From positions 252,501 through 316,500 of the forward strand of contig CAJNDS010002634.1 in NCBI GenBank assembly GCA_905221605.1: a stretch of DNA of 64,000 nt. Reading direction: 5' to 3'. A program made the position numbers and the translations under genes. This document shows, piece after piece, positions 1-13,500 of the stretch. The notes under the pieces are model-generated. The model was not told where the DNA came from. It did no database searches and saw only the letters and a program-made list of their open reading frames with translations. Each line of letters begins with the position of its first letter. Within the stretch, counting starts at the first letter, position 1. The stretch is from Symbiodinium natans. Taxonomy: Eukaryota; Sar; Dinophyceae; Suessiales; Symbiodiniaceae.

Positions 1-848
1 ACCATGCACTGCTTGAAGCCTCTCTTATTCAATGGCTACCGCCAGTGCCATCGATCCCCGCCCCCCCCCCCCCACATCTCTCCGAAAAATCGGCTGAGAC
101 GATAAACTTCAAAGTGCCATGTTGACCTTTAGTTGTCCTGGGTGTGGGCCTTGCGTTTCAACTTTGCGGCCGGGAAGCGGGAACGCACCCATGTTTATGA
201 AGAAATCTCCAAAATGCCCCAAGTTCTCCAACAGGCCTTAGGCATGAGGCCCAGATTGTGAGAAGCTTACGCGAAACTTCTGCGAATTATGGGGGCTACG
301 GGTCGCTGGAATGTAAAGTCGTACCGAACAAAAATCCAGGACGGGCGGTTCTAGGATAAGGAAACGGGACAAGCGGGTGCAAAACGATTCGGGGACCCCA
401 TCCCTAAACCCCAGACCCTATAAACCCTAAACCGTTCATCTTGATATTCCCCCCTCACAGCCCAGAAATCATACAGGATAAGGCAGCCCAAACCCCCGAC
501 GCATTGACCGCAAACCTCGGTTGACACAAGGAGGATAATTGCGCTCGTATCTCCCAAAATGGGTGATTTCCTTGTATGCCCCTTCACACTCTAACCCCTC
601 ACTAAGGGAACCCCGGACAGGGTACCCCTATCTTTAGGATCCCCCCTTCCTCCGACGACTCCTCCCAAACCCTATGCCCTAAAACGAAAACGATCTTTGG
701 ACAGAGGGTCTTTCCGCCTGAGCGACCGGGCAGTCTACGGGTGTGCCCCTTGTCTCCCCCAAACCCTAAATCCTAAACCCTAAACCCTAAACTCGAAACC
801 CTAAACCTTAAACCCTAAATCCTAAACCCTAAATCCTAAACCCTGAAG
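1..848 (+). other. Intron or upstream part of the Snf2 gene
   Basis: Expected to hold the helicase exons before the DEAQ box, but I could not identify any. Contains a poly-C run (60-73) and degenerate CCCTAAA copies from about 765, which run up to the acceptor at 848. Confidence 0.4.
765..844 (-). repeat. CCCTAAA array, degenerate
   Basis: About ten telomere-type heptamers with CCTAAAT variants, ending four bases before the motif II exon. Confidence 0.9.
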
Positions 849-1491
849 GAGCAGGAGTTTTCCGGGATTATCTTGGATGAGGCACAGAACATCAAGAACC
901 ATGGGACGCAGGCCAGGAGTTGGCAGGGGTTTGAGGGACCACCATAAGTTGACTCTACACCACTGATTACAGCATCCGTAATGTGGGGGTTTACCGAAAT
1001 CAGGGACTTATAATAAGGGCCCCAAGAAAGTACACTTTTTCGGACCATAAACCCTCAACCCTAAACCCTGAACCTCCCATATATTCTTAAAACGGTTCTC
1101 AGGGGGGTTCGAGGTATAGGACAGGCCCTGGTGCCTTCAAGCCAGAACCCCAAAACCCATCCTAAACTGCCCCAAAAACCCCTAAACCCTAAGCCCTAAG
1201 CTAAACCCTAAACCCTAAACCCTAAGCCCTAAGCCCTAAGCCCCAAGCCCTAAGCCCTAAACCCGAAGCCCTATTCCTAACCCTAAACCCTAAACTGTCA
1301 GGTTTCCATGCGGGTGAAGCAGATGGCCGACTGCTGCGGGGCAGCCGGGTGCCTAGTGTCTCCCAGAGTATGAGAGGTGGCAATTGGGTGCCCCCCCCCC
1401 CGGCCGCATGGGTTGGAACATACATACATATATGTATATGCATACAGACACACATATACATACGTACACATAATATGAAACACACCCACAG

Positions 1492-1530
<39 letters not shown>

Positions 1531-4500
1531 GAGTCTTGTTCTATATTTTTGCATGTCTATTTATACTTATTGTCATGTAGTTCTGTATACATGCCTCTCC
1601 GATGCCCTTTCCCTTGTTCCTGCCATCGTTCGACATTGTCGCGCGCTGTACTATTTCCTCCATCTGTTTTCTGCGCTTGTAAGCGGGATTTTTTGGAGAT
1701 CTGCTCAAATGAATTCCGTTCAAGGTCGTGTCTCTGTTTGACGAAACGTGGCCGCAGTGGTGCTTCAGCAAGTTACGTATGCCAAACCCCCGGTTTTAAT
1801 GAATTGCATGTTGGAGATTATACGCCTTCATGTCGATAAAGCACTCGCGTATGATACGCCAAGAACGCTGCCGCTGCTCTGCCCCGTCTTTTGTCCTATC
1901 CATAGCAAATGACACGCCACATGTGCTGGGCCCCTACTTGGAGGTTCATGGTACTCACTAACCCAATTAAGTGGGTTGCAAGTACAGTGATACTTGGTTC
2001 AACAAGTACCGTGAACCTGCAAGTAGATGCCAAAATCCAAGTGGGGGTTTATGATACTATGGGTACCTTATCGGCTTTAAAAGGGGGATCCCTTCTATTT
2101 GGGGGTCTATGTTAGCGGTCCCAAGTGGCAAGAGTGGCAAGCCATGAGCACCCGACCAGGTCCGCATCGCGCTCAGCGGGACGCCGGCCGCTCGCCTATT
2201 CGAAGGGCTTCGAAGGGTTTTGGGTTTTGGGTTTCGGGTTTAGGGTTTAGGGTTTAGGGTTTAGGGTTTTGGGTTCTGGGTTTAGGGTTAAGGGTTGGGA
2301 TGGTTCGGGATTACCGAAGGCTTCGTGCTTCCGATGCGTTTTTGGACTCTGAGGCTCTGCCCTCGAGGCAAAGAATGCACAGGAGATGCCTTCAGCTCAA
2401 CCCCGACATCCGCTAAGAGCCCAGAAGCTGTAACCTTTTCGGAGCCTCTAGGCTTTTCACCACGCACACCGACATAGATCCACATCGGTCCGTGCATGAT
2501 CCATGTATGTATATAGCTAGGTATGGATGTATGCGTCCCTGCCCGTAGAAGCCAAGTTCTGCGGCCGAGAAACCCGACACGAACAGCAAGCCTGCAAACA
2601 TGTATCAGGGCTTGGCAGTCGGAACCTCCCGATAGGCAGTGCTTCTTAGACTGAATCAGTGTTGTTGTTTTTCCTGCTGTTGTTCTGGTTTCTGGGTCTT
2701 TCTGAAGCACATGGAAGCCAAACAAGTATACATGACCTGAATTTCCAGGGGAATTCCCTAGGCCGTGTATCCCGAAAACTCCAGAAAAAAAGAGTGAGTG
2801 TCGAAACCTCCAGAAAACGGCCCCAGTCCCAAAAACAGCCCAAAACCCCTAACACCCTATGCCCAGAATGAACCTTGATCTTGGTGGTCGACTTTTGGGG
2901 AGCGCGGTGCTGGGGAAACTTCTAAGCCCTCAAGCCCCCTGAACCTTGAACACTGAGGGTTTAGCGGCTTTATGGGCTTCAGGGGGCTTAGGGACCCTCA
3001 ACCCTAAACCCTAAACCCTGAACCCTAAACCCTAAACCCTAAACCCTAAACCCTAAACCCTAAACCCTGAACCCTAAACCCTAAACCCTAAAAACACCCT
3101 AAAGGGGTTGAGCCCCACGAGCAGCCAGGTCGAGAACCGGCTGAGCGACCTGCATTCTCAGTTCCTTAGTAGCTGAGCGAGTACACTTTACACTTTTTGG
3201 GATTAGGGTTTAGGGTTTAGGGTTTAGGGTTTAGGGTTTAGGGTTTAGGGTGTAGGGTGTAGGGTTTAGGGATAGTCCCCTATGAACTCAGCAACTAAGG
3301 TTCGAGTTCATCCTCCCTGGCTATCTGGCGCTTCTTGGCTCGGGGGGGGGGGGGGGGGGGCTGTACTTTGATACTTGCTTTTTGCTTCTGGGTTCCTATT
3401 TCTAGCTACGTACACCTAACAAGGATATACACCTTTTTAAAGGGTTTGCGTACTCCAAAGTTCGGGGAGAGGAGCAGTCAAGGGCTTGGGGGATTGGGGT
3501 GTAGGGTTGAGGGTTGTTTTGCGAGCAGGGACATGCCGGCTTGGAGCTCAGCCCGGGTTCAACAGGGTTAGGGTTCAGGGTTTAGGGTCAGACTTCCGGC
3601 CAGGACTTCATAGCCCGGATGCAAAAAAGGGCCAGACCTGGGGCAAAAACTAAACGGTTTAGGGTTTAGGGTTGAGGCTTGAGGGTTTAGGGTTTAGGGC
3701 GAGGGACTCCAGACCTCAAAGCCCTCCAGCCCTCAACCCTGCGGCCTTTATGACTTGTAAGGACCTCCAAGGCGGAGTTCAACAAGGACTCGCCCGGGCT
3801 TACCTGCTTCTTCTTTGCAGGGTGGGTTTAGTGTCAAGACATTCTTTCGAGCCATGCCTTCCAGGTCACCTGCGGGGATGTTCCCCTTTATGCTAACAGT
3901 CCTGTATAAGGATCATGACAGGGGTACTACCACTCCGCCCTGTTAAGGCCTGATAGTACAAGGGGAGGAAATGCATTGGAAAGCGGTTCTCGGAACGGTG
4001 GAGGATTCGTGCGCTTCAAGCTGTTTTTGGGTCGATGGCATAGAACCCAAACCCTACGATGCATCGAGGCAGACGACTTTGGGGTCAGTCACATCAGTGA
4101 GCGGCATGAACCAATACATCTGAGCCGGCACGTTCCTATCCTTTAGTCATAATCTGTGGCAGAAACACTTCGCGACTTCACGTGGCGTACGTAGCACATC
4201 TCTCGTGTTCCAGCAGCTGCTTCGTCGACAATGTCGTTCAGAGAGCAGCGCTTGGCCCCACTGCCAGTCACGTTTGTGCACTTCGAAGAACCGAAGGAGA
4301 CAGGCTTGCGACGCTCGCATAGCTATTCGGGATATGTGCCCTTCGAGCCGATGACCGAGCATCCACTCGATCCAGGCGATGCAGGAGCATCGCCCGAGGA
4401 ACCATGGCCCGAGGCAGACGGAGATGCTCAGACTCGCTCAGGAATGCCCGGGCTTGCGACGCCTCAGCACACCGAGCTGGATGCTGCAGCCATGGACCCG

Positions 4501-7500
4501 GCGGCAGGCCCTTCCACCGAAGCTGCGGCCGAACCTGCAGCGGATGCTGCAGATGCTGCGGTATCATGGGATGCGAGCAAGGCTTTATGCTTGTGCTCCG
4601 GGGCCGAGGCAGCAGTCTCTCAGGGCGATGGGGATCGGAGAGGCCACGTGGAGGAGACGGAGGTGCCCGGGGCCAAGCCCGAAATCACCGAGGGCTTGCG
4701 CAGGGTGCGCATCTGCAACCTCTCCGAGGATGTGACGCAGACATCCGTGATGGAGGCCATCGACCGCCTAGGATTCTCGGGGCAGTACGAGCTGTGCAGC
4801 TTCTTCCAGGGCTTCGACAGCAGCCACGCCGCCCTCAACTTCGGCTCGGCAGCTTTGGCGTACAAATTCCAGGCGGGGGGGGGGGAGTGGGGGGTGGGGA
4901 GTGGGGGGTGGGGTGGGGTGGGGGGGATTGTCATCTTTAATTCATTTGTCTTTTGATTGTGTGCTATGGTTTGTTATCATTAACATGAATTCTTCTCTAT
5001 GAAGGTGTAGTCTACGGATCTGCTATTTGTACTGGAAAATGGGAGGGTTCAGGGCAATGGGTTCATGCTGAAGTTTTCTGTAGCAGGTGAAGTGGCATGG
5101 CCAGGCGAGCTTGAAACCTGGCTCCAACCCCGTGGTGCAGTCGCTTGCTCACAATTCCCCGTCACCTTCAGACTGCTTGGGACAAATTGCCACACAAAGC
5201 CCGCGCACAAAGACCATCAGCAAAGGCGAGCACGTCCAGGAGGGGCTCAGCGAGTCGGTGATTGCGGCCAACAGAACCAAGCCGGCAGCCTCGGCCGCGA
5301 AAGCCAGAAAAGCCAAAGAGAGCAAGCCGGCGCCCTCGGCACCCTCGGCACCCTCGGCACCCTCGGCACCCTCGGCACCCTCGGCACCCACGGCGCCCTC
5401 GGCGCCCTCGGGACCCTCGGCACCCTCGGCACCTTCGGCAGAGGAAGAGGCGGCGAAGAAACGCGCTCAAGAAGAGCAGGTGGCGCAGGCCAGGAAGACG
5501 GCAGCCGTCGTCCTCAATAGAGCAAGGATGATGGCTGCAGGCAGCAAGTGAAGTCGAACTCGCACCGGTGAAATGAGTGCCCGGCTGGGCATGGGGCAAT
5601 GCCACGAAGGCAGGTGCAGGGATGTGAAGAGGGCTGCGGCAGACCAGAACCGTAAGCCCCCTCGGCGGTGACAGCCCTTGCACGGGCAAGAGAGCCGCGC
5701 ACTTAATTCTGCTTGCCTCGCTAATTCATCCGGCATGCTCTCCGCTGCTGCCCTAAACAAGTCTTTTAGCTACAGGGGCAATGATGCACTAAGATGTCGC
5801 AGTCGTGAAACGGGCTTTGGGTGCATTAGGGAAGCACCTGAGAGCCTGGATTTATCTGATTGAACCAGCTGGTTCAGTCAGATCCTCTGATTCTTTGCAA
5901 TACGAAAAGAGCAGCAGTTGCCAGCCATGGGATTGGGCCTGAGTGGGGGGTGTGGGATGACGGCATTCAGTGCCTCTGCCCCACAAACTTCGCATCTTAG
6001 AACCTACGTCCGAGGCTGAATGTACCTCAGTTTCGTTGCTTTAAACGATCTTTCAGCTAGCTTGTGGCTTCTTAAACAAGCCGGCACGTCACGAGGCAAA
6101 TTTTGCAGGCAGCAAGCGGAGTTGGACCTTGCGGTGTAGGGTCCTTTGAGGTCCTGTTTAGGGTTTAGGGTTTAGGGTTTAGGGTTTAGGGTTCCTTCTG
6201 CGTATGCGGTTCACGGTTTAGGGCTTTGGGTTCAGGGTGTCGGGGTCAAAAAGTCCAACTCTCCAGCATCATCAGATGCTTCCCCACATGCACAGAAATC
6301 TCCAAGGTGGGAGCCTCATGTATCTCTTGCCTCGAGCGGTACATTATCCGCAATGCGCTGGCAGAAGGCTTCAGAAGGCAACTCTCAACAGCTGTTGAAA
6401 AGGGTGCATCGCTATCTTCACAGAGATACAGCTCTCAATTTTTGGGGAGTTCCTTATCTTCTTGGGAAGGGGTCTCCACTAGTTTAACGCCTCTTTCTTG
6501 GTTACGTAACTTGACTACCCAGACCTTCCAAAACCCCTTCATTAAGGAATATACCCGAATTCATTATAACGATCCTTACTCCTTAATTACGGGGTTTTGG
6601 AGGATCTGACTGGAGAGCGTAGGCTAGGTACACAGGTCTGAAGCCTGCGTCATGCTCTGCATGACTGTTCGTTGCAAGAGACAAAAGCTCCCAGTGCTGC
6701 ATGCGCCCGCGATCTAAGAAGATATCCCTGAGTTGTGCACATCTCCCACACATCACGCTCTGCGCACATGTCGCTAATCTTCGCAAGCACTGAACAAGCC
6801 CTTGCACATTCCCCAACGCATAGGAGCCTCGAACCTCTCAGGAGCTTACCACATTGTAGGGCTTCAACATAGGATCCAAAGGTTTCCCAACTCCAGAAGC
6901 CAGAGCTCCCAAAGCCAAAGTCCAGAAGTTTCAGAGACCCAAGCTCCCGACTCTCTGAAGCGCCAGATCTGAGTCCCTGTACCTGCAACCCTAAACCCTA
7001 AACCCTAAACCCTAAACCCTAAACCCTAAACCCTAAACCCTAAACCCTAAACCCTAAACCCTAAACCCTAAACCCTAAACCCTAAACCCTAAACCCTAAA
7101 CTAACCCTAAACCCTAAACCCTAAACCCTAAACCCTAAACCCTAAACCCTAAACCCTAAACCCTAAACCCTAAACCCTAAACCCTAAACCCTAAACCCTA
7201 AACCCTAAACCTAAACCCTAAACCCTAAGCCACGAAGCTAACAAAAACTTGCAGAGCCCTGAGGAGTTCGACAAGCCGCTGGGCAATGCGGCCAGGAAGC
7301 AGGGGCCCACGCCCGAGGCCCCTGCGCGAGAAAGCCCAGACCCTAAACTCTAAACCCTAAACCCTAAACCCTAAAACCCGAGCACCTAGGTTTGAGACGT
7401 GAAGGCTTTGTCTCTGGCTTTAGTTGCCGGTGGAGTGAAAGCACCAAAGGTTTTTGTAGTTTGCGTTGTTCAGGTTTGGGTGTTTGGGGGGCCGAGGAAG

Positions 7501-10500
7501 CCCCGCATCCGGCGCAAGTCCTGAACATGCCCAAGCCCTAAACCCTGAACTCTAAACCCTAAACCCTAAACCCTAAACCCTAAACCCTAAACCCTAAGTC
7601 TGAGAAGCAAGGTGCCCTAGAGGCCTGTCCTGTTCCTTGCGAGTTGCGCACCTGGGGTTGGCTTCGTAAGATTATGCCGGACGTGCTACTTTGCAGATAA
7701 GGTGCGAGGTCCTTTGTTTGGCATGCAGCTGACGTAGCGCAACTTCAAGAAGGGACGAGAAGTAGTCGAAAACAGATCCGACAGCTCCCACATACTCGGC
7801 TTGTAGCTCATAGTTAGGGGCCCGAAAAGCCACGTGAACATAAGGATGCTACAAACAGTTTTTTTTTCGGAATCCCCCTTATCGGGGCCCTTATACCCCC
7901 CACAGTAGGATCCTTATGTTTATGCGGCTTTTTGGGCCCCTAATAGCAATAGACGGCTCGTCTCAAGTTTGATTACGGCCCTTCCGCCTTTTGCCCTAAA
8001 CCCTAAACCCTAAACCCTAAACCCTAAACCCTAAACCCTAAACCCTAAACCCTAAACCCTAAAATGTTTTGGACTTGGAGGCGCTGCTCTCCGAGTTGCT
8101 CTCATGACAAAAGCATCCTCAGAACCCTGCATCCGGGCCCGAGCCTCCCCTCGGACACCCAGGGCACACGACCAAGCTCTTTGAGGGTTTAGGGTTTAGG
8201 GTTTAGGGCGACAAACTCCTTAAGCCTAGAAATCCACGAGCTCAAAAGCGCCGGTCCACCGAACGGTTGGGTTCGTGTCAAGGTTTGTATTGAAAGGTGG
8301 CTGAGAAGCAGCGCCTGCTTCAGCGCCTCGTGCAGCCCTTCATCATGAGGCCTTGTTCTCCGCCCTTTAGACGGGGGCCCCTATTTTTCAGGTCTTGTGC
8401 TAGTCTTTCGTATCAAGGAGGCGTTTCGTGGTCGCTGCGAGCCTTTGCGCCTGTTGCTGCCGGCCGGTTTACAGTACCCTGAATCAATCGCGCAGAGGCG
8501 ACTAAAGACGGACAAAAAGATTGCCGCCGACTTGCCTGACAAGGTTGAGCAGCACCGCGTCTGCCAGCGGAGGGTTAAAAGGTGCTTGGGGGCATTTTTT
8601 GCACATCCCCGGTTGCTTAGCCGTTGGCACTAAAAATGGCCACCTGGCGGTATTCTCTTGGGTGTTTGTCAGGATTAGTTCCAAGACTTCCCCAAACCCT
8701 CAAGCCAAATGCCAAAAAGTGATGTAATCCATCTGCCACAGCGGGAACATGCCCAAGCAATGGCTCCGCTGCTTTCGGGTTTGCCTAACGGACAGTCTTC
8801 AGTGCGGGCAGAGCGATGCCTGAAATCTTACAAGCCTTATCTCGTGTTCTTGGGAGAAGCAAACCCTCAACTTGAAACCCTAAACCCGAACCTTGCCGGC
8901 CGTGCGCGAGTGCGAGAGCCGAAACCGCAAACCCCAAACCCCACAGGCTCACCGGCTCACCATACCTCTTGGAGTAGCAGTCGCAGAAAGCCCAAAGCCT
9001 TGGATCCGCAAAAGTGCAGGATTTGAGGGTCCGAGAGTCGCTGACGCCCAGAAAGGCTGGCATGGCCCTGGCCACAAAGTTTGGGGTTTCGGATTTAGGG
9101 TCCTCGCGAAACAGACCTGGGTGACCTGTCAAGGAATCACGAGTGCGAGCTGTCCCCCTCCCAGGCACAGCCGGCAGAGAGCGTCCACTTGGAACTTGAA
9201 CCACCCTTAAAGCCGCAAGAAGCTGCAGAGTTTGATGTCGCTATGCGGGTAGTGCAGGAACCTCGGCAGGTCCAAATAACCCCTCACACAATCCCAGTAG
9301 ACAAATACAACAGAAAGGCCCCGAGTTGTACTCGTAGCAGACTTGGGAAATGTTGACTTTGACGCATGCAAAGGTTTCTGGCGGGGGCCGTACCGTAAAC
9401 CCTAAACCCTGCCAAAAAGGTGTATGGGGTACTGTAGCTAGAAGTGAAGCTGCAAGTAAACCCAAGATCCTCATCGCCCCCCTCGGCCCTCAACCGCGAC
9501 GGCGACTGCCTTGCGCAGGAAAGCTTATACAAGTCTCTCCAGGACCAGGGCTGGGACTCCCCGCCCCCGAATAGTCGTGTAGGATTTGGGGTTTAGGGTC
9601 GTGCATACATTTCACGGGCACCATCGTTGCCAGGATTCCTCGACCCTGACATGCTAGCAAAGGCTGCATCTTCACACTTAAACCCTAACCCAAAACCCAA
9701 AACCCACCCGGTCCTTCCTTGTCCGAAGGAACAAGGCCTGCAGAATACTGAGAATGCCCAGGGTATCGAGAGACGAGGGAAGGCGGGGCATTCTCCGGGT
9801 TGAGCGTTTAGGGTCTAGCCCGCAAGCCCAGTTGCAAAAGGGTTTGGGGTTTAGGGCCGGCAGCCTCCTCAGTCCATGCTTAAAGAGGGTTGAGGCATCC
9901 CGCCCTAAACATCCATGCGGCGCCTGCCAGCCCTGATCCGAAAGCGGGGTCCTGACTTTACTCCACCTAAGCTTCGGATGAGCGTTGAGGGCTCGACTCG
10001 ACGTTTACCAGGTCTCAGAAGCCTTCGCCCAAGCAGCTGCTGCTATGGGATTTAGCCCACTGATGGCAGCAGTTTCTGAACCCAGGAAGACACGGACGCG
10101 GTTGGGAGTTTAGGCTAGAGGGCTTTGGGCCGGGGCCCGTAAAGGCCATCCTAAACCAAAAGCCTTTGGTCCCGAAGCGGCCCCCAAAGCCCCTAACCTG
10201 GAACTGGGCGCTAAGCTGCCGCAGGTCCTGGCAATGCTTCACGCCCTCCGGAAGGTCTGCAACCATCCAGCGTGCCTGGATGTGGACAAGTATCCGCAGG
10301 CAGACCGGCCAGGGCCTATTTAAACGGTTTGGGGTTGAAGCCCTGAAGCCCTAAAGGCTCAATCCTCGAACCCTAAGTCCACAAGCCTTTGTGGTGCCCA
10401 AAGCACTTTGAAACATCTCACACACACACACACATGGCTACCTGGTTTCGGAGCTTGCTTGTTGTTTACCACTCCAAACCCCTTAAGCTGCTCCATGAGC

Positions 10501-13500
10501 AAGTAGCGCCCAGTACCCTTATGAATGAACTTCATGTGCCTTCAGTCGTTTTTAGCTACCCACGCAGGTTCAAGAAGACCCAGAAGCAATCTTCCCTGCC
10601 AGGGCACCAATGCGAGCACCATCCCAGTTGGCTCCGACATCAACGCCAGCGGGAAGTGCGTTTCTTGCCTACTGGTGGTGGGGCTCCAGGGCCAATGCTC
10701 GTTGAGTGCTTTGGGCTCAGGGTTTTTGGGGTGTTAGGGGATTCCGAAACTCCCGAAACCAAAAAACCCTTGCAGCGCATCTGAAGCCCCCCGAGACACC
10801 AGGATGGTTGTGTGAAATCCTGAGGTTTGCTAACGGCATCCTCAACCCCCCCGAAGCCCCCCGAAAATTCCGTAAGGGTGCCGTACTAGGGGATTCCCCC
10901 CAAAAAGGGACCCTAATGCAGAGAACTACCCCTCAAACGCAAACTGCAGGGTTTTTTGTTTGGGGAAGGGGAACCCAACAAGCCAAAAACCCTAAACCCG
11001 AAGCTCCCTCTTCTCAGGTTTTTGGGGTCCTTAAGGGAGGGGGGTTCGGGGCGGGCAGGCTCCTTAGAGAAACCTTAGGGAGTAGTGGGGTAAAACCTAA
11101 ACCCTTAACCCTAAACCCTAAACCCTAAACCAGGACGCTGGCGAACATGACTCCGGGCATCTCCTCATCTGAATGGTGTAGGGCAACATCCCCGGTTGGG
11201 TCATACCTAAGCCTCGGGGGGTGATTCTTCTTTTTGTCCGAGACCAACCATGAGACCGCTCAGTGCTGTGGCTAGCCGGGTGCCAAATAAAAACCCTAAA
11301 CCCTAAACCCTAAACCCTAAACCCTAAACCCTAAACCCTAAACCCTAAACCCTAAACCCTAAACCCTAAACCCTAAACCCTAAACCCTAAACCCTAAACC
11401 CTAAACCCTAAACCCTAAACCCTAAACCCTAAACCCAATTCGAGAGACCCAGGCCAAGCTGCGGGAGCTCCTGGAGGCCATCATCGGAGGGCCCCCTGGC
11501 CAATGGGCCGATGGGTGTTCGGCAGATGGAGATCCCTTGAGGTCTAGGGTGAAGGGTAGGTTTAAGGTGTTTAGGGTTTAGGGTTTCTGGCACTTTGGTT
11601 CGTTGTCGCTGCAACGCCTCGCAGCAGATGGAGAGCGCACAGAGGAGCGAGGAAATGGGCAACCGCCAAGAGGCTGCAAGCGGATTGGCTGCCCTATCAG
11701 AGTGCTCCCCCGCAACTTGATTTCTGGGCGCAGGGACCACCGCCTTGCACGGCCTTGCCCTCAACCGGGGGCAACTCTGCTCCCCAGCAACTCAACTTCG
11801 CGCTGGTGCGATCGGGTAGCACGCGCACGGCCATCTGCATTCGGAAAAACCACAGAAACTAAGTCTCAGTGACCAAGTGGAGGCACGAAGAAGCATCAAC
11901 ATTCGCTGTTCACTAGAGAACCTACGGGAGAACCCTCCTTGAAAAGGGAGGAACCTCCTTGAAAAGGGAGGAACACCCGATAGGGTTTGGCAGATCGTCA
12001 GATAGCCCCGTCATCCTTCTCGAAGTTTCATTTTCGGCTACGTAGGGCTCAGTTCAGGCTCTTGAGGGAAGGCTGTACGTACTCTACGTACTCGGGACGT
12101 GCGATTCATGGGTTCTGGTCGGTTCTGGTCGCTCAGGGACGAGAAGGTGCTGATCTTTACCAGCTACCTCAACACGGTCGATCTTATAAAGAGCCAGGTG
12201 GAGGCCGGTTTCAACGTGAAGGCGCGGATGCTTTCTTTGGCCGAGGGAGAGATCTATGGCATGTTTCGCTCGTTTTCCGTGCCACACCGAGCGGTGCTTG
12301 TCCGTGGTTGTAGTTATCCTCTTCAAGCCTCGCTGACTTCATCCTACCCGATCAGGTGCGGACCATTGTCGGTGCCATGGATGCGCGCCAGCGTCAGGAG
12401 GCCCACGGTTTGGTTGAGGCATGTGGGCTCCAGGGCTTTGTTGGCCTTGGGTTCTTCTTCTGCCCGCGAAGGATATTCCTGCATGTTTCTGGATGTCTCA
12501 CCCCAACAAGAGTCACAAGAGGTCTGCACAGGGCGTGCGCGCAGCTGTCACACCCTGGATGCGCGGCAACGACTCTTCAAGCTCCCTACCCCAATGAAAG
12601 TCGCAGACTCGCAGAGCCTGAATCTAAGTGGACAGTTGCCTTCCCTGCCTGCCAAGTGTGTGTGTGCAAGCGTCGCAGAAGCCTGCGCGCTGCTCCTCTG
12701 CCCTCCCAGGCCGTGGATGCCTTCCAGAACGACACCTGCCTAGAAGGAAGGTTGTATGGGTTGCTTGCTGCAGTAGTTCTGTGCAGAGAGCCAGCTTCAC
12801 GCAGATCAGCGTCGTAGGAATGTCGTAGGGCTGTTTGGCACTTAGGGTTTGATGTGGCACGCGGTGTGCTGAAAACTCAGGACAAAGCCGTCTCTGTGCT
12901 CATTCTGAGCCTGCAGGCGCAAGATTTCGAACATGTCAGGGCTTCCAAGCCTACACCGGGGCCTATGCCTCCAAAAACCCTGGGCTAGGATGTCGGACTT
13001 ATTTTGAGGTAGGAGGAGGGGGGATTGGAGCTTCAGAGGCCATCAACACGGCACTCCGCTGTAGGACCTGGGTTCTCAATGAAATAGCAGAGCCCTCAGC
13101 TGCCCGCCATTGGGACCTCCCCCTAAACCCTAAACCCTAAACCCCTCCCGGTGCCTCGCCTGGCTTGTCCGAGTGTGAGCGATTAAACCCCGGGAGGGTT
13201 TTGCGGTTTCGGCTTCGGGGGTCGGGTTTGTGGTGTTGTTTGGTGTGTTTGGTGTGCGGGTTTGGTGTTTGGGGCTTCGTGGTTCGGGTTCTGTGGGTCT
13301 GGGCTTTTGGGGTGCTGGGGTTTGGTGTGGTGGTGTCCTGGGCTTGCGGTGCAGTCTCATGTTTCACGCTGGCGCCCGATATTCGCTCTTCGGAGATGGT
13401 GCTGCAGAAACCCTAAACCCTAAACCCTAAACCCTATAAACCCTAAACCCTGAGCCTCTCCAGGCCGGCGGTGTGGGCCTGACTCTGACGGCCGCGACGC

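Noticed and set aside
5065-5689. Alternative frames over the RRM second exon on both strands
   Set aside because: Shadows of the nonamer repeat; only the 5087-5551 frame joins exon 1 in phase.
6226-6609. 127-codon frame in the Snf2 intron
   Set aside because: Ser/Thr-rich, no domain, crosses lower-GC DNA; no splice or homology support.
6988-7231. A true chromosome end
   Set aside because: Arrays occur in both orientations throughout and are flanked by exons of continuing genes, so they are interstitial.
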